Below the pieces are notes generated by a model. The model made no database searches. It was not told where the DNA came from and worked only from the letters and a program-made list of their open reading frames with translations. The translations under genes were made by a program, and so were the position numbers. Of a stretch of 64,000 nucleotides of DNA, positions 16,709 through 26,198 are shown one piece after another. The stretch covers positions 167,886-231,885 of the forward strand of contig CAWBRW010000009.1 of the NCBI GenBank assembly GCA_963791235.1, read 5' to 3'. Positions within the stretch are counted from its first letter, which is position 1. Each line of letters begins with the position of its first letter. Source of the DNA: JALORV01 sp963791235. GTDB taxonomy: Bacteria; Pseudomonadota; Gammaproteobacteria; Burkholderiales; Burkholderiaceae_F.

Positions 16709-16939
16709 CTACGTGTTTTCGAACTTGGCGCGCCGGCGCGCCGGCACCTTCGCAACGCCGGGTTCGATGCGGGCCGGGGGCGGGTCGATCAACTGCCGCG
16801 AGATCTCCGCCATGAGTTCGTGATCGACCGAATGACACAGCAGGCCGACGACGCGCCCGGGCGTCATGCCCCATTGGTTGGCGAGCCGTGTCAGGACCAG
16901 ATCCGCCGCTTCATCGATTTCGAGAGAGAGCTGCCGCAT
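16709..16939 (-). CDS. Small basic protein, possibly ribbon-helix-helix-like
   Basis: 76 residues from ATG at 16939 (MRQLSLEIDEAADLVLTRLA). The start, a beta-like stretch followed by a helix with LTRLANQWGMTPGRVV, resembles small DNA-binding proteins in which a strand is followed by two helices. The tail is Pro- and Arg-rich. I do not recognise the family and cannot exclude a chance frame. Confidence 0.45.
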   Translation of the reverse strand: MRQLSLEIDEAADLVLTRLANQWGMTPGRVVGLLCHSVDHELMAEISRQLIDPPPARIEPGVAKVPARRRAKFENT

Positions 16940-17279
16940 AGGCGAAAATATCCGCGCGCCTCGGCGGGACCGCAATCCCATGTGAGTCAGCCGTTCAGTT
17001 GGGTATTGAGGCGGGCGCCTGGTGAGGGACGTCACGGCCGCTCGATGCAGTAGTTCGCGTCCGGACAATTTGAGCAACGGACCGCGTTGCCCGTTGGTCT
17101 CCGGGTTCAGGCCGGGCGGTTTCGGGGCGTGGAGTTTGACTGGCGAACAGTTGACCCCACGCGCATGCGGAGAGCCGCGCAACGGTGGCCGCGGCTTGCG
17201 AGTTGCCTTTCGCGAAAACTGGACAAGGCTTTTCGGCGGGGCGCAACATGTGCGCCTGGCCACGTCTGCCTTCGAAAAC
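16940..17279. other. Intergenic stretch without recognised content
   Basis: About 340 bases between divergent genes. No attC, repeat or RNA gene recognised. It presumably holds both promoters. Confidence 0.45.
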
Positions 17280-17738
17280 ATGGACCAAGCGCAGCTGACT
17301 GACGCTCTTCGGGCCGAATACCTGCACCTGCAGAAGACGGTCGAGGACTTCGACAGCAAGGCCCTGACCATCAAGGCCTGGAGCGTTACGTTCAGCCTGG
17401 CTGTGCTCGCGGGCGCGTTCACCAGTCACTCGAAGCTCGTGGTGCTGGTGGCCGCGCTCGCATCCGCTCTGTTCTGGTTCCTCGAGACCCTGTGGAAGTC
17501 GTTTCAACTGGGCTACTACAGCCGGATCGAGGCCATCGAAACACACTTCCGTGGGACGTCTGACCAGATCGCACCCAACCAGATTTGCGGTTCATGGATG
17601 GCGCGCTGGCGCAAGACAACATGGGGTGAAATCTTCGCCATGGCTTTCTGGCCGCATATCGCGCTGCCCCACTGCGCTGTGTTTCTTGGCGGTGTCGGCT
17701 TGTTCCTGCTCGCGCACTACGGGCTTGTAACGCTGTGA
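17280..17738 (+). CDS. Small integral membrane protein, unknown
   Basis: 152 residues from ATG 17280 (MDQAQLTDALRAEYLHLQK). Two close hydrophobic helices near residues 35-65 (FSLAVLAGAF and VVLVAALASALFWFLETLW) and one at the C-terminus (FLGGVGLFLLAHYGLV) suggest three membrane spans with a charged N-terminal helix. I know no function. Similar small proteins are frequent as orphan cassette cargo. Confidence 0.7.
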   Translation: MDQAQLTDALRAEYLHLQKTVEDFDSKALTIKAWSVTFSLAVLAGAFTSHSKLVVLVAALASALFWFLETLWKSFQLGYYSRIEAIETHFRGTSDQIAPNQICGSWMARWRKTTWGEIFAMAFWPHIALPHCAVFLGGVGLFLLAHYGLVTL

Positions 17739-17791
17739 CGCCTGGCTGCACAGCTCCCAGTAATCCGTCCTCGATGCCCCAAGAGATGCCC

Positions 17792-18154
17792 ATGAACTCG
17801 CGGCCGATGCAGAAATATCTCGGTAGTTGTCACTGCGGTGCCGTGCGCTTCGAGATCGAGACGGATTTTCCCGAACTCACGATGTGTGACTGCTCGATCT
17901 GCCGAAGGAAGAATGCGCTGATGGTCAAGGTGCATGAGAGCAGGTTCCGTCTTCTCTCCGGCGAGGAGTCCCTCACGGAATACCGGTTCCACACGCGAAC
18001 GGCCCGGCACTTCTTCTGCAAGGTCTGCGGCATCTACCCGTTCCACCGTAAGCGGGTGACGCCGGACAATTTCGGGATCAATGTCTTCTGCCTCCATGAC
18101 TTCGAGCCCACGGGCATCCCTGTGCGCCAGGCCATCGGAGCGGCCATGCCCTGA
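17792..18154 (+). CDS. GFA/CENP-V family protein
   Basis: 120 residues from ATG 17792. GSCHCGAVRFEIE, CDCSICRRKNAL and FCKVCGIYPF are the zinc ligand groups, in nearly the same form as the GFA gene at 497 (GIYPF against GIHPY). In-frame starts at 17735 and 17774 are possible; 17792 has a weak AAGAG upstream. No attC separates it from its neighbours. Confidence 0.88.
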   Translation: MNSRPMQKYLGSCHCGAVRFEIETDFPELTMCDCSICRRKNALMVKVHESRFRLLSGEESLTEYRFHTRTARHFFCKVCGIYPFHRKRVTPDNFGINVFCLHDFEPTGIPVRQAIGAAMP

Positions 18155-18179
18155 AATGGGGAAGCCCTGCGCCCGCCCC

Positions 18180-18758
18180 ATGCAACTCACGGTCCACCCC
18201 CTCACGCCGGAGCGCTGGCCCGACCTGGAGGCGCTGTTCAATGCGAAGGGCTGCTCGGTGGCGCGCCACTGCTGGTGCATGTACTACCGTCGCAGTGGCT
18301 CGCGCGGGGAATTACCCGCCGGGACCACTGAGGCGCAGGCCAACCGTGCCGAACTCCGGGCCATGGTCGATGCAGGCGAATCCCCGGGCCTCATTGGTTA
18401 CCTCGGCAGGACCCCGGTGGGCTGGGTAGCGCTCGGCCCACGAGAGGCCTACGCGAAGCTGCGGCGCTCACCCGTGATGAAGCCCGTCGACGATCAACCG
18501 GTGTGGTCCATCATCTGCTTCGTTGTGCCTGCGGCGTTTCGCGGTCAAGGAGTGGCGCGGGCGCTGCTCGCTGGAGCCGTGGCTTACGCCAGGAAGCGGG
18601 GTGTCCGGTGGCTTGAAGCCTATCCTGTCGACAGGCCGGACCGCGCCAGTGATGAGTCGATGTGGTTTGGCGCGAAATCCATGTATGACGCGGCGGGGTT
18701 TGAGGAAGTGGCACGACGCAAGCCACATAGGCCGATTGTCCGCATCCACCCGGCTTAA
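18180..18758 (+). CDS. GNAT family N-acetyltransferase
   Basis: 192 residues from ATG 18180. CWCMYYRR near residue 30 matches the cysteine-rich stretch of the GNAT gene at 4092. SIICFVVPAAFRGQGVARALL is the acetyl-CoA site and MYDAAGFEEVAR the last strand. It lies 25 bases after the GFA stop. Substrate unknown. Confidence 0.88.
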   Translation: MQLTVHPLTPERWPDLEALFNAKGCSVARHCWCMYYRRSGSRGELPAGTTEAQANRAELRAMVDAGESPGLIGYLGRTPVGWVALGPREAYAKLRRSPVMKPVDDQPVWSIICFVVPAAFRGQGVARALLAGAVAYARKRGVRWLEAYPVDRPDRASDESMWFGAKSMYDAAGFEEVARRKPHRPIVRIHPA

Positions 18759-18887
18759 TCCGGGCGCGTTCCGAGCGTCGTACGGTCGAAGAGTGGTTGC
18801 GCACCAGCCGCAAGGGCGAGCATATTCACTGCTTCAGTACGACGGCGTCCCAGCACACGGTCGCCCAAGCAGCCGGTGGAGTCACAG

Positions 18888-19655
18888 ATGATTACGGGCA
18901 CCTGTCACTGCGGAACGGTCGAGATCGAAGTGCCGGGGCCGCCCGAGGCGCTGACTCTCTGCAACTGTTCGAGCTGCCGTCGGTACGGCGCGCTTTGGGC
19001 GTACTTTCCGATCGAAGCGGTGCGCATCACCGGCCACCCAGAGCACACCACCGAGTACGTTTGGGGCGACAAAACCCTACGCACGGTGCGTTGCCGCTAC
19101 TGCGGTTGCATCACCCATTGGGAGCCGCTGCAGCCCCTTGTGGACAGCAAGCTCGGCGTCAACATGCGCAACTTCCATCCTGACGAGATCGGCACTCCAC
19201 GACTGCGGCGTTTCGACGGGGCGGAGTCCTGGACCTACCTTGATGCAGAACGCCATCCGCACCATCTGCGCATTGCGCGACCGGTCAGCAATCTCGAGCG
19301 GACCGTGGAGATGTACTGCAGCGGCCTTTGTCTCGACGAGCTCGGCCGGTTCCTGGATCACGAAGGTTTCGACGGCGTGATGCTGGGCGAACGAGGCGGT
19401 GGACACCATCTGGAGTTCACGCGGTGTCGCACGCACCCGGTCTCGCCGGCGCCGACACCGGAGGATCTGTTGGTCTTCTATCTGCCGGACGCCGAGGAAT
19501 GGAACCAGGCATGCCGGCGGATGCTCGAGTCCGGATTCACCGAGGTGGCGCCGTTCAACCCGTACTGGGGGAGCCGTGGCCGCACTTTTGAGGACCCGGA
19601 TCGGTATCGTGTTGTGCTGCAGCAGACCGCGTGGAGCAACGTCCCGGCTAGTTGA
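18888..19655 (+). CDS. GFA domain fused to a VOC domain
   Basis: 255 residues from ATG 18888, with GGAG just upstream. Residues 1-120 are a GFA domain (GTCHCGTVEIE, CNCSSCRRYGAL, CRYCGCITHWEP). Residues 128-250 are a VOC domain: HLRIARPVSNLERTVEMYCSG is the usual first unit, and FEDPDRYRVVLQQTAW the closing strand. Both types act alone in many cassettes of this window; joined in one chain they suggest that both domains handle the same small substrate. No frameshift is needed for the fusion. Confidence 0.85.
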   Translation: MITGTCHCGTVEIEVPGPPEALTLCNCSSCRRYGALWAYFPIEAVRITGHPEHTTEYVWGDKTLRTVRCRYCGCITHWEPLQPLVDSKLGVNMRNFHPDEIGTPRLRRFDGAESWTYLDAERHPHHLRIARPVSNLERTVEMYCSGLCLDELGRFLDHEGFDGVMLGERGGGHHLEFTRCRTHPVSPAPTPEDLLVFYLPDAEEWNQACRRMLESGFTEVAPFNPYWGSRGRTFEDPDRYRVVLQQTAWSNVPAS

Positions 19656-19718
19656 CGCCACTTCGGCGCACGTAAACTCCGCGCGCTCGCCGCTGCCACA
19701 CCCGGGTCGGGTGCACTG

Positions 19719-22348
19719 ATGATCGAATCCGCTGCTGCTTCAGTGACGTACCTGTTCTCGGATATCGAGGGCAGTACGCGGCTGTGGGAAGCTGATCCGG
19801 GGCGCGCGGCGCAGACGGTCGCATGGCACGACGAGATCTCGCGCACCGCGGTACAACATCATCGTGGCGCCGTGGTGAAGACCACCGGCGATGGCGTGCA
19901 CGCGGTGTTCGACGATCCGGCCGATGCAATCGCGGCCGTCATCGACCTGCAACTCGCGCTTGCTGAACCGAGCACCGAACGCGCACCGCTCAACGTTCGT
20001 TGTGGACTGCATCTTGGCGCAGACCAGCGGCGCGACAACGACTTCTACGGCCCGGCGGTGAATCGAGCGGCGCGAATCATGAGCGCGGCGCACGGCGGGC
20101 AGGTGTTGCTGTCGCAGGCGGTCGCGGAGCGTGTCACGGGACGCCTTCCGCAAAGCGTCGTGCTGCGCGATCTCGGTTCGGTGCGTCTGCGCGACCTCGG
20201 CTCGCCCGAGCACGTCTTCCAGATCGTTCATCCTGCCTTGCGCAAGGATTTTCCGCCGCTGCGTTCGATGGCGAGCACGCCCAACAACCTTGCCCAGCAG
20301 CTCAATTCCTTCGTCGGACGCGACCACGAGATGGAGCAGGTCCGGCAACTGCTGGCCAACAGCCGGCTGCTGACGCTGCTGGGTATGGGCGGACTCGGCA
20401 AGTCACGGCTGTCGATGCAGGTGGCGGCCATCGTGCTCGAGGACTACCCGGACGGCGTCTGGTTCGTCGAACTCGCTGCGCTGTCGGATCCGCACCTGGT
20501 GCCGCAGGCGGTCGCCTCGGTGCTCGGAGTGAAGGAGGATCCAGGTGGAACGGTACTGGGCGCACTCGTCCATTACGTCCGTGACAAGAAGCTGCTGATC
20601 GTTCTCGACAACTGCGAGCATCTGGTTCACGAGTGCGCCGAACTGGCGAAGCGCCTCCTGCAGGCCGGCCCGCAGGTCCGGATGCTGGCTTCGAGCCGCG
20701 ATTCTCTTCGGGTGGCCGGCGAGACGGTATTCCACGTCACGCCGCTGCCGGCGCCCGAGCGCCGACCTTCAGCCGTCACCTGACGCGCTGCTGCGGTTGG
20801 AGTCGGTACGGCTGTTCGTCGATCGTGCCTCTGCCGTGCAGCCTTCATTTCGGCTGACGGAGAAGAACGCGCCAGCGGTCGCGGAGATCTGTCGCCGCCT
20901 GGACGGGATTCCGCTCGCAATCGAACTCGCCGCGGCGCGCATGCGGGCCATCCCCGTGGAGACCATCGCGGCCCGCCTGCAGGACCGGTTCAGAGTTGCT
21001 GACCACCAACGACCGGACTGTGTTGCCTCGGCAGCAAACCCTCCGTGCCCTGATCGACTGGTCGTATGACTTCCTGCCCACGGCCGAACAAACGCTGTTT
21101 CAGCGGCTTTCGGTGTTCGCCGGCAGCTGGACGCTGGAGGCGGCCGAGTCCGTATGCGTCGGCGGTGGGATCGGCGGTGGTGATGTGCTCGACGTGCTGA
21201 CGAGCCTGGTCGATAAGTCACTCGTCTCACTCGATGCCGAGGGCAGTCGCTACCGCATGCTGGAAACAGTCCGTCAGTACGCGGTCGAGCGACTCGGCAG
21301 CGCGGAAGACGCTGCTGCCACGCGATCGCGGCATCTGGCGTGGTGTCTGGCGTTTGTGGAGCGTGCGGCCGACGGCCTGGTCGGCCCCGAAGCGAGCCAC
21401 TGGCTGGCACAGCTCGACGATGAACGGGAAAACCTGCTCGCCGCGCATCGTTGGTGCGATCACTCCCAGGACGGGCCAGCGCTCGGCGTACGTCTGATGC
21501 ATGAGCTGAAGCTCTACTGGTGCCAGCGCGGAATGCTGAGCCTGGGTCACCGCACGACGTTCGAGGCACTGTCACGCGTGCGGGCGGACGAGCGCACCGT
21601 TGCACGATGCACTGCGCTCTCGGACGTCGGCCAGTTTTGCAGTCTGATGGGTCGCCATCGCGAGGCGCAACGCTTTCTGGAGGAGAGCCTGGCGATTGCC
21701 CGCGAACTCGGCGACCGCAACCGCATCGCCGCGGCGCTGCAGTCGCTGGGTAACGCCAGCCAGGCGGTGGGAGATCTGGAGCGTGCGCGCCAGTTGTTTG
21801 ACGAGGCGGTCGAACGGGCGCGCGAGGTCGGAATTCCCCGCCAGATCGCTGCGGCGCTCGTTTGCGCGGGCCAGTTGCTGCGGCAGCAACTCCAGCTCGA
21901 TGACGCGGAGAAGTTTTACCGCGAAGCCATCGACATCGCCGGCGGCCTCGGCGATCGAGAGAGCGTCGCCGTCGGCTGGCTCAACCTGGCGATGGTGGCG
22001 ATCGAACGCCGGCACACGCTGGATGCTCGTCCACTGCTGAAAAGTGCCGCCGACGCGGCCATCGCCACCCGCTCACAGTCCCTCGGGCAGGCGGTGCTCG
22101 ATGTCATGTCCGGCTACTGCGCGGCAAACGGCCTGAATGACGACGGTGCGCGGTTCTTCGGCGCCGCAGAAGCACAGGCGGACCGCTCCGGCCTGAAGCG
22201 GGACAGTGCCGATGCCGCGTTCCTGATGCCGCGCATCGAGCAGGGCCGCGCCTCATTGGGCGTCGACAGTTTCGCGGCGGCGCAGGCGGAAGGCGCCCGA
22301 TGGTCCTACGAAGAGGCGCTGCAGCGGGCGATCAAGGGCCTGTCCTGA
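19719..22348 (+). pseudogene. Adenylyl cyclase / NB-ARC-like ATPase / TPR regulator, copy 1 (two frameshifts)
   Basis: Taken together about 875 residues. Residues 1-170 form a class III adenylyl cyclase catalytic domain (TYLFSDIEGSTRLWE with the metal Asp, KTTGDGVHAVF, NRAARIMSAAHGGQ). An AAA/NB-ARC-type ATPase follows (P-loop GMGGLGKSRLS, Walker B LLIVLDNCEHL, LASSRDSLRV), then a winged-helix region (LSVFAGSWTLEAAE) and TPR repeats. The frame breaks near 20,765 and again near 20,990; both can be repaired by single-base changes. The architecture matches the large cyclase-LuxR-type signalling ATPases but without a LuxR tail. Decay or sequence error are both possible. Confidence 0.85.
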
Positions 22349-22369
22349 CGACGTTCGTCACGCGCAGCG

Positions 22370-22777
22370 CTAGCGGTTGATGATGATCGGGTCCCGCTCG
22401 ATCAGAGTCTGGTTGCGATCGCGAAGACGGACCGTGTACTTGAACTGGCCAGGTTTCGTGTTCCGGTTGACGCAGGTGACGTGCTTTGGGCCGCCGTTGC
22501 ATTCCCGGGGAAGCTGGTCCTGCGGGCGAAGCCCCCGGGACGTCTGTTCGCCCTCGACCCGGATTGCCGTCGGATCGAACGAGAAATCTGCTCTCGGGTC
22601 GATCTGCCACCTTATCGGGACGTTCCGGCCCATTTGACGCTCCACATTGACAGGGTCAGGGTCCACTTGAATCTGCCCGTTCACGAGCGTGACATTGACC
22701 ACGGGTGTCTGCGCGAACGCGCCGGCTGTCCAGGTGAGTGCGGCCAACAGCGAAGCCGCCAGTATTGCTTTCTTCAT
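22370..22777 (-). CDS. Small exported protein facing the cyclase gene
   Basis: 135 residues from ATG 22777 with a GAGGAG-type ribosome site. The signal peptide MKKAILAASLLAALTWTAGAFA is clear. The mature part has two cysteines (PRECNGGPKHVTCVN) and ends in beta-rich KYTVRLRDRNQTLIERDPIIINR. Its end is 21 bases from the stop of the cyclase gene, convergent. The lipoprotein at 25624 has the same layout. Function unknown. Confidence 0.8.
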   Translation of the reverse strand: MKKAILAASLLAALTWTAGAFAQTPVVNVTLVNGQIQVDPDPVNVERQMGRNVPIRWQIDPRADFSFDPTAIRVEGEQTSRGLRPQDQLPRECNGGPKHVTCVNRNTKPGQFKYTVRLRDRNQTLIERDPIIINR

Positions 22778-22943
22778 TTTTTCCGCTCCTCTGCTTGGGT
22801 GTTTCGGTTGTCGGTCTTTTGCTCTGCCGACCGGTTGCACTTTCAGGGCTTCTGCCTTCCGCGTCAACCGGCGTCACGCCGAATCCCGGGCTCGGCGCCT
22901 GAAAGTAAACTGCCGACGCCCAAGTAGGGATTGCCAGCGCTTC

Positions 22944-25615
22944 ATGATCGAATCGGCCGCCGCTTCAGTGACATATCTGTTCTCGGACATCGAGGGCAGT
23001 ACGCGGCTGTGGGAGGCGGATCCGGCGCGCGCCGCCCGCACCGTGGCATGGCACGACGAGGTCTCCCGTACGGCGGTGCAGCGACATCGGGGCACGATTG
23101 TGAAGACGACCGGCGACGGGGTGCATGCGGTGTTCGAAGATCCGGCTGACGCGGTGGCAGCCGTCATCGACCTGCAACTCGCGCTGGCCGAGCCTGGAGC
23201 CGAGCGGGCACTGCTCAACGTCCGCTGCGGACTGCACCTCGGCGCCGACCAGCGCCGCGATAACGATTTCTACGGGCCTGCGGTGAACCGTGCCGCCCGC
23301 ATCATGAGCGCGGCGCATGGCGGGCAGGTGCTGGTTTCCGGAGCGGTCGCGGAACGCGTGGAGGGACGCCTGCCGCAGAACGTCGTGCTGCGTGATCTCG
23401 GAGCGGTGCGCCTGCGCGATCTTGGCTCGCCGGAACACGTGTTCCAGCTGATCCATCCGGCGCTGCGCAAGGAGTTCCCGCCGCTGCGCTCGATGGCCAC
23501 GACGCCGAACAACCTCGCGCAGCAGCTCAATTCGTTTGTCGGTCGCGACCGCGACATGGCGCAGGTGCAGGCGCTGCTGGCGAGCAGCAGGCTGCTGACG
23601 CTGCTCGGCATGGGCGGCCTGGGCAAGTCGCGGCTCTCAGTACAGGTCGCGGCCGTCGCGCTCGACAACTATGCGGACGGCGTCTGGTTCGTCGAACTGT
23701 CGGCGCTGTTCGGATCCGCAACGGGTGCCGCAGGCGGTCGCCTCCGTGCTGGGAGTGAAGGAAGAGCCGGGGGGTACGGTGACGAATGCACTGGTTCGGT
23801 TCGTGCGCGACAAGACAGCTGCTGATCGTGCTCGACAACTGCGAGCATGTCGTTCAGGCGTGCGCGGAACTGGCCAAGCGCCTGCTGGAGGCCGGGCCGA
23901 AGGTCCAGGTGCTCGCGTCGAGCCGCGATTCGCTGCGAATTGCAGGCGAGAGATCTTCCCGGTTTCACCACTTTCCGCGCCTGGCAAGGGTGACGGGACC
24001 GTCGACCGGAGCCTTGATGGCGGTCGACTCGGTCCGGCTGTTCGTCGATCGCGCCAGCGCAATTCAGCCCGCATTCCGGGTGGACGCGGCCTCGGTGCGG
24101 CGCTGTTGCGCGAGATCTGCCGTCGCCTCGACGGCATCCCGCTCGCAATTGAACTCGCCGCGGCTCGCGTCCGCTCGATGTCGGTGCAACAGATTGCCTC
24201 GCGGCTGGACGATCGATTCCGCCTGTTGAGCCGAGGCGACTCGCACCGCTTCTCCGCGACAGCAAACGCTGCGCGCGCTGATTGACTGGAGCCACGACCT
24301 GCTGGACCCAAACGAACGCGCTCTGTTTCGGCGCTTGGCGGTGTTTTCAGGGGGATGGACGCTCGACGCAGCGGAAGCTGTGGTTATTGGCGGGGAGGTC
24401 GATGCCGGCGACGTTTTGGAACTCATGTGCAACTTGGTGGAGAAGTCGCTCGTAGTTCTGGAAGCTGGTGGGAACCGATATGGGATGCTCGATACCGTAC
24501 GCGATTACGCCCGTGAGTGTCTTGCAGCTTCAGGTGAAGCGTCGGCAGCTGAAAGCGCACATGCACGTTTCTTTCTGAAGTTCTCGGAGCAGGCGTACCA
24601 GAAGCTCTTTGCGGAGGAACAGTCAGCGACGCTGTCGCTGCTGGACGCCGAACTCGAAAATCTCCTGGCCGCACATGGCTGCTTCAGCCGAGCGGAGTCT
24701 TCAATCGAGGACGAGTTGCGACTTTGCGGCGCCCTTGGGGCGTATTGGCTGAAGCGCGGATTCCTGGATACTGGTTGTCGGGTTACGGAAGGAGCGCTGG
24801 AGCGGGCCGGGGCGCAGTTGAACGGTGTCGTCGGGCTGAGGTCGCTGTTCAGCGCAGGGCAATTGCACTGCGCCGCGGGCCGATATGTTGAAGGGTCCGC
24901 GCGCTTGCACCGGGCGCTGGATATCGCACGTGGGCTGGGCGACCCTGGCAGGCTCACGCTTGTACTCCAGAAGCTCGGAATGGCGTGTACGAGCCTGGGC
25001 GACCTCACTTCGGCCAGCCGTTATGCGCAAGAGGCCGTTGACGTGGCACGAAGCGCCGGGGACGGACACTCAACGGCGGTAGCGCTTAACGAACTCGGGC
25101 AGTTGTATCGCGCAAAGGGCGAAGCCGCGCGCGCTGAGCCGCTGTATCGAGAAGCGCTGGCGCTGATGCGTCAGTCAGGGGACGAGGATAGCGTTGCGGT
25201 CGCACTGCTGAATCTGGCGATGGCTGCTCTGGAGTTGGAGCGCGGTACCGAAGCGCGGCTGATGCTGCAGGAGGCGGTGGGGATCGCGACCCGGCTGGGC
25301 CCCTCGGCCGTAGGAACGAGCGCAATTGAGGTGGCAGCAGTCATGTGCCTGCTGGAACACGATCCGGCAATCGCGTCCCGCTTGTTCAAAGCGGCGCGCG
25401 CTTACGCTCAATTCACAGGCATGCGCCGGGAAAAGGCCGACGATGCGTTTCTTGCCCCGTTCATCGAGCGTCTTGAGGAGCCATCGTCAACCATATCGGA
25501 CGCGGAGCGGCGTCCGGCAAACGTGAGCGATCAATACGCGGAGGCGATTGCGCTTGCTGCGTCGTGGCTCGCGCGGAACTCCGGCACGGGTGAGAGCCGA
25601 AGCAACCCGATCTGA
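22944..25615 (+). pseudogene. Adenylyl cyclase / NB-ARC-like ATPase / TPR regulator, copy 2 (several frameshifts)
   Basis: Same architecture as the gene at 19719, and its first 240 residues differ from that copy at few positions (MIESAAASVTYLFSDIEGST is identical). Frame breaks near 23,705, 23,810, 23,960, 24,095 and 24,245, all in the ATPase part; the cyclase domain and the TPR part from 24335 to 25615 are open. Compared with copy 1, each break is explained by one or two bases. The TPR region differs much more from copy 1 than the cyclase does. Either the ATPase part has decayed or this stretch was badly sequenced. Confidence 0.85.
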
Positions 25616-25623
25616 ACCGCGAA

Positions 25624-26118
25624 TCACATCCGACCCACCATTCCCGGGTCGAGGACTTCAAGCGGGTGGCCGCTGCCGTCCAGAATCCGCACGGCGTATT
25701 TGATGTACCAGGCCTTCTCGGTCGGAGCCGGTGAGAACGTACACGTGTACACCTTCCCTCGCGTGCCTTCGGGCTGACAGTCAGGATTGTTCAGTGATGT
25801 CGGCTCCTTGCTGACAACGGAGATTCCGCCCGAGGGAGCAAATTTGAAAGGCGATGACATGGCCAGGGACCACGAGACATGGAGAACCCCATCGACGACA
25901 TCATCGGACGTGATCCATATCGGTTCCTGGTCAACCAGAACAAAGTTGCGCTTTCCGCGAATGAACACATTAGGTCGAGTTGGGACCGGCGTGCGGATCG
26001 CGACAGGGTCGAAGCCCTCAAGGGACAGTGCCGTCCTCGCGCCTCCTCGGTCAGGACTCGTTGTGCAAGCGGAGATGCACACAATGACCACACCGATCAG
26101 GACTAAAGAGCGTGTCAT
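25624..26118 (-). CDS. Small lipoprotein facing the second cyclase gene
   Basis: 164 residues. The lipobox ISAC near residue 18 predicts an outer or inner membrane lipoprotein. The C-terminal half (FKFAPSGGISVV, then two Cys, then YIKYAVRILDGSGHPLEVLDPGM) follows the same order of features as the exported protein at 22370, so I think the two are distant paralogues. It converges on copy 2 of the cyclase gene with 8 bases between stops. Confidence 0.75.
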   Translation of the reverse strand: MTRSLVLIGVVIVCISACTTSPDRGGARTALSLEGFDPVAIRTPVPTRPNVFIRGKRNFVLVDQEPIWITSDDVVDGVLHVSWSLAMSSPFKFAPSGGISVVSKEPTSLNNPDCQPEGTRGKVYTCTFSPAPTEKAWYIKYAVRILDGSGHPLEVLDPGMVGRM

Positions 26119-26198
26119 CGCTTCCTCCTTCTTCTTCAGACCCTCGTGATTGTCTGCATCACCTCAGGTCTGGACTCTCCATGCTGTTTGCACTTCCG

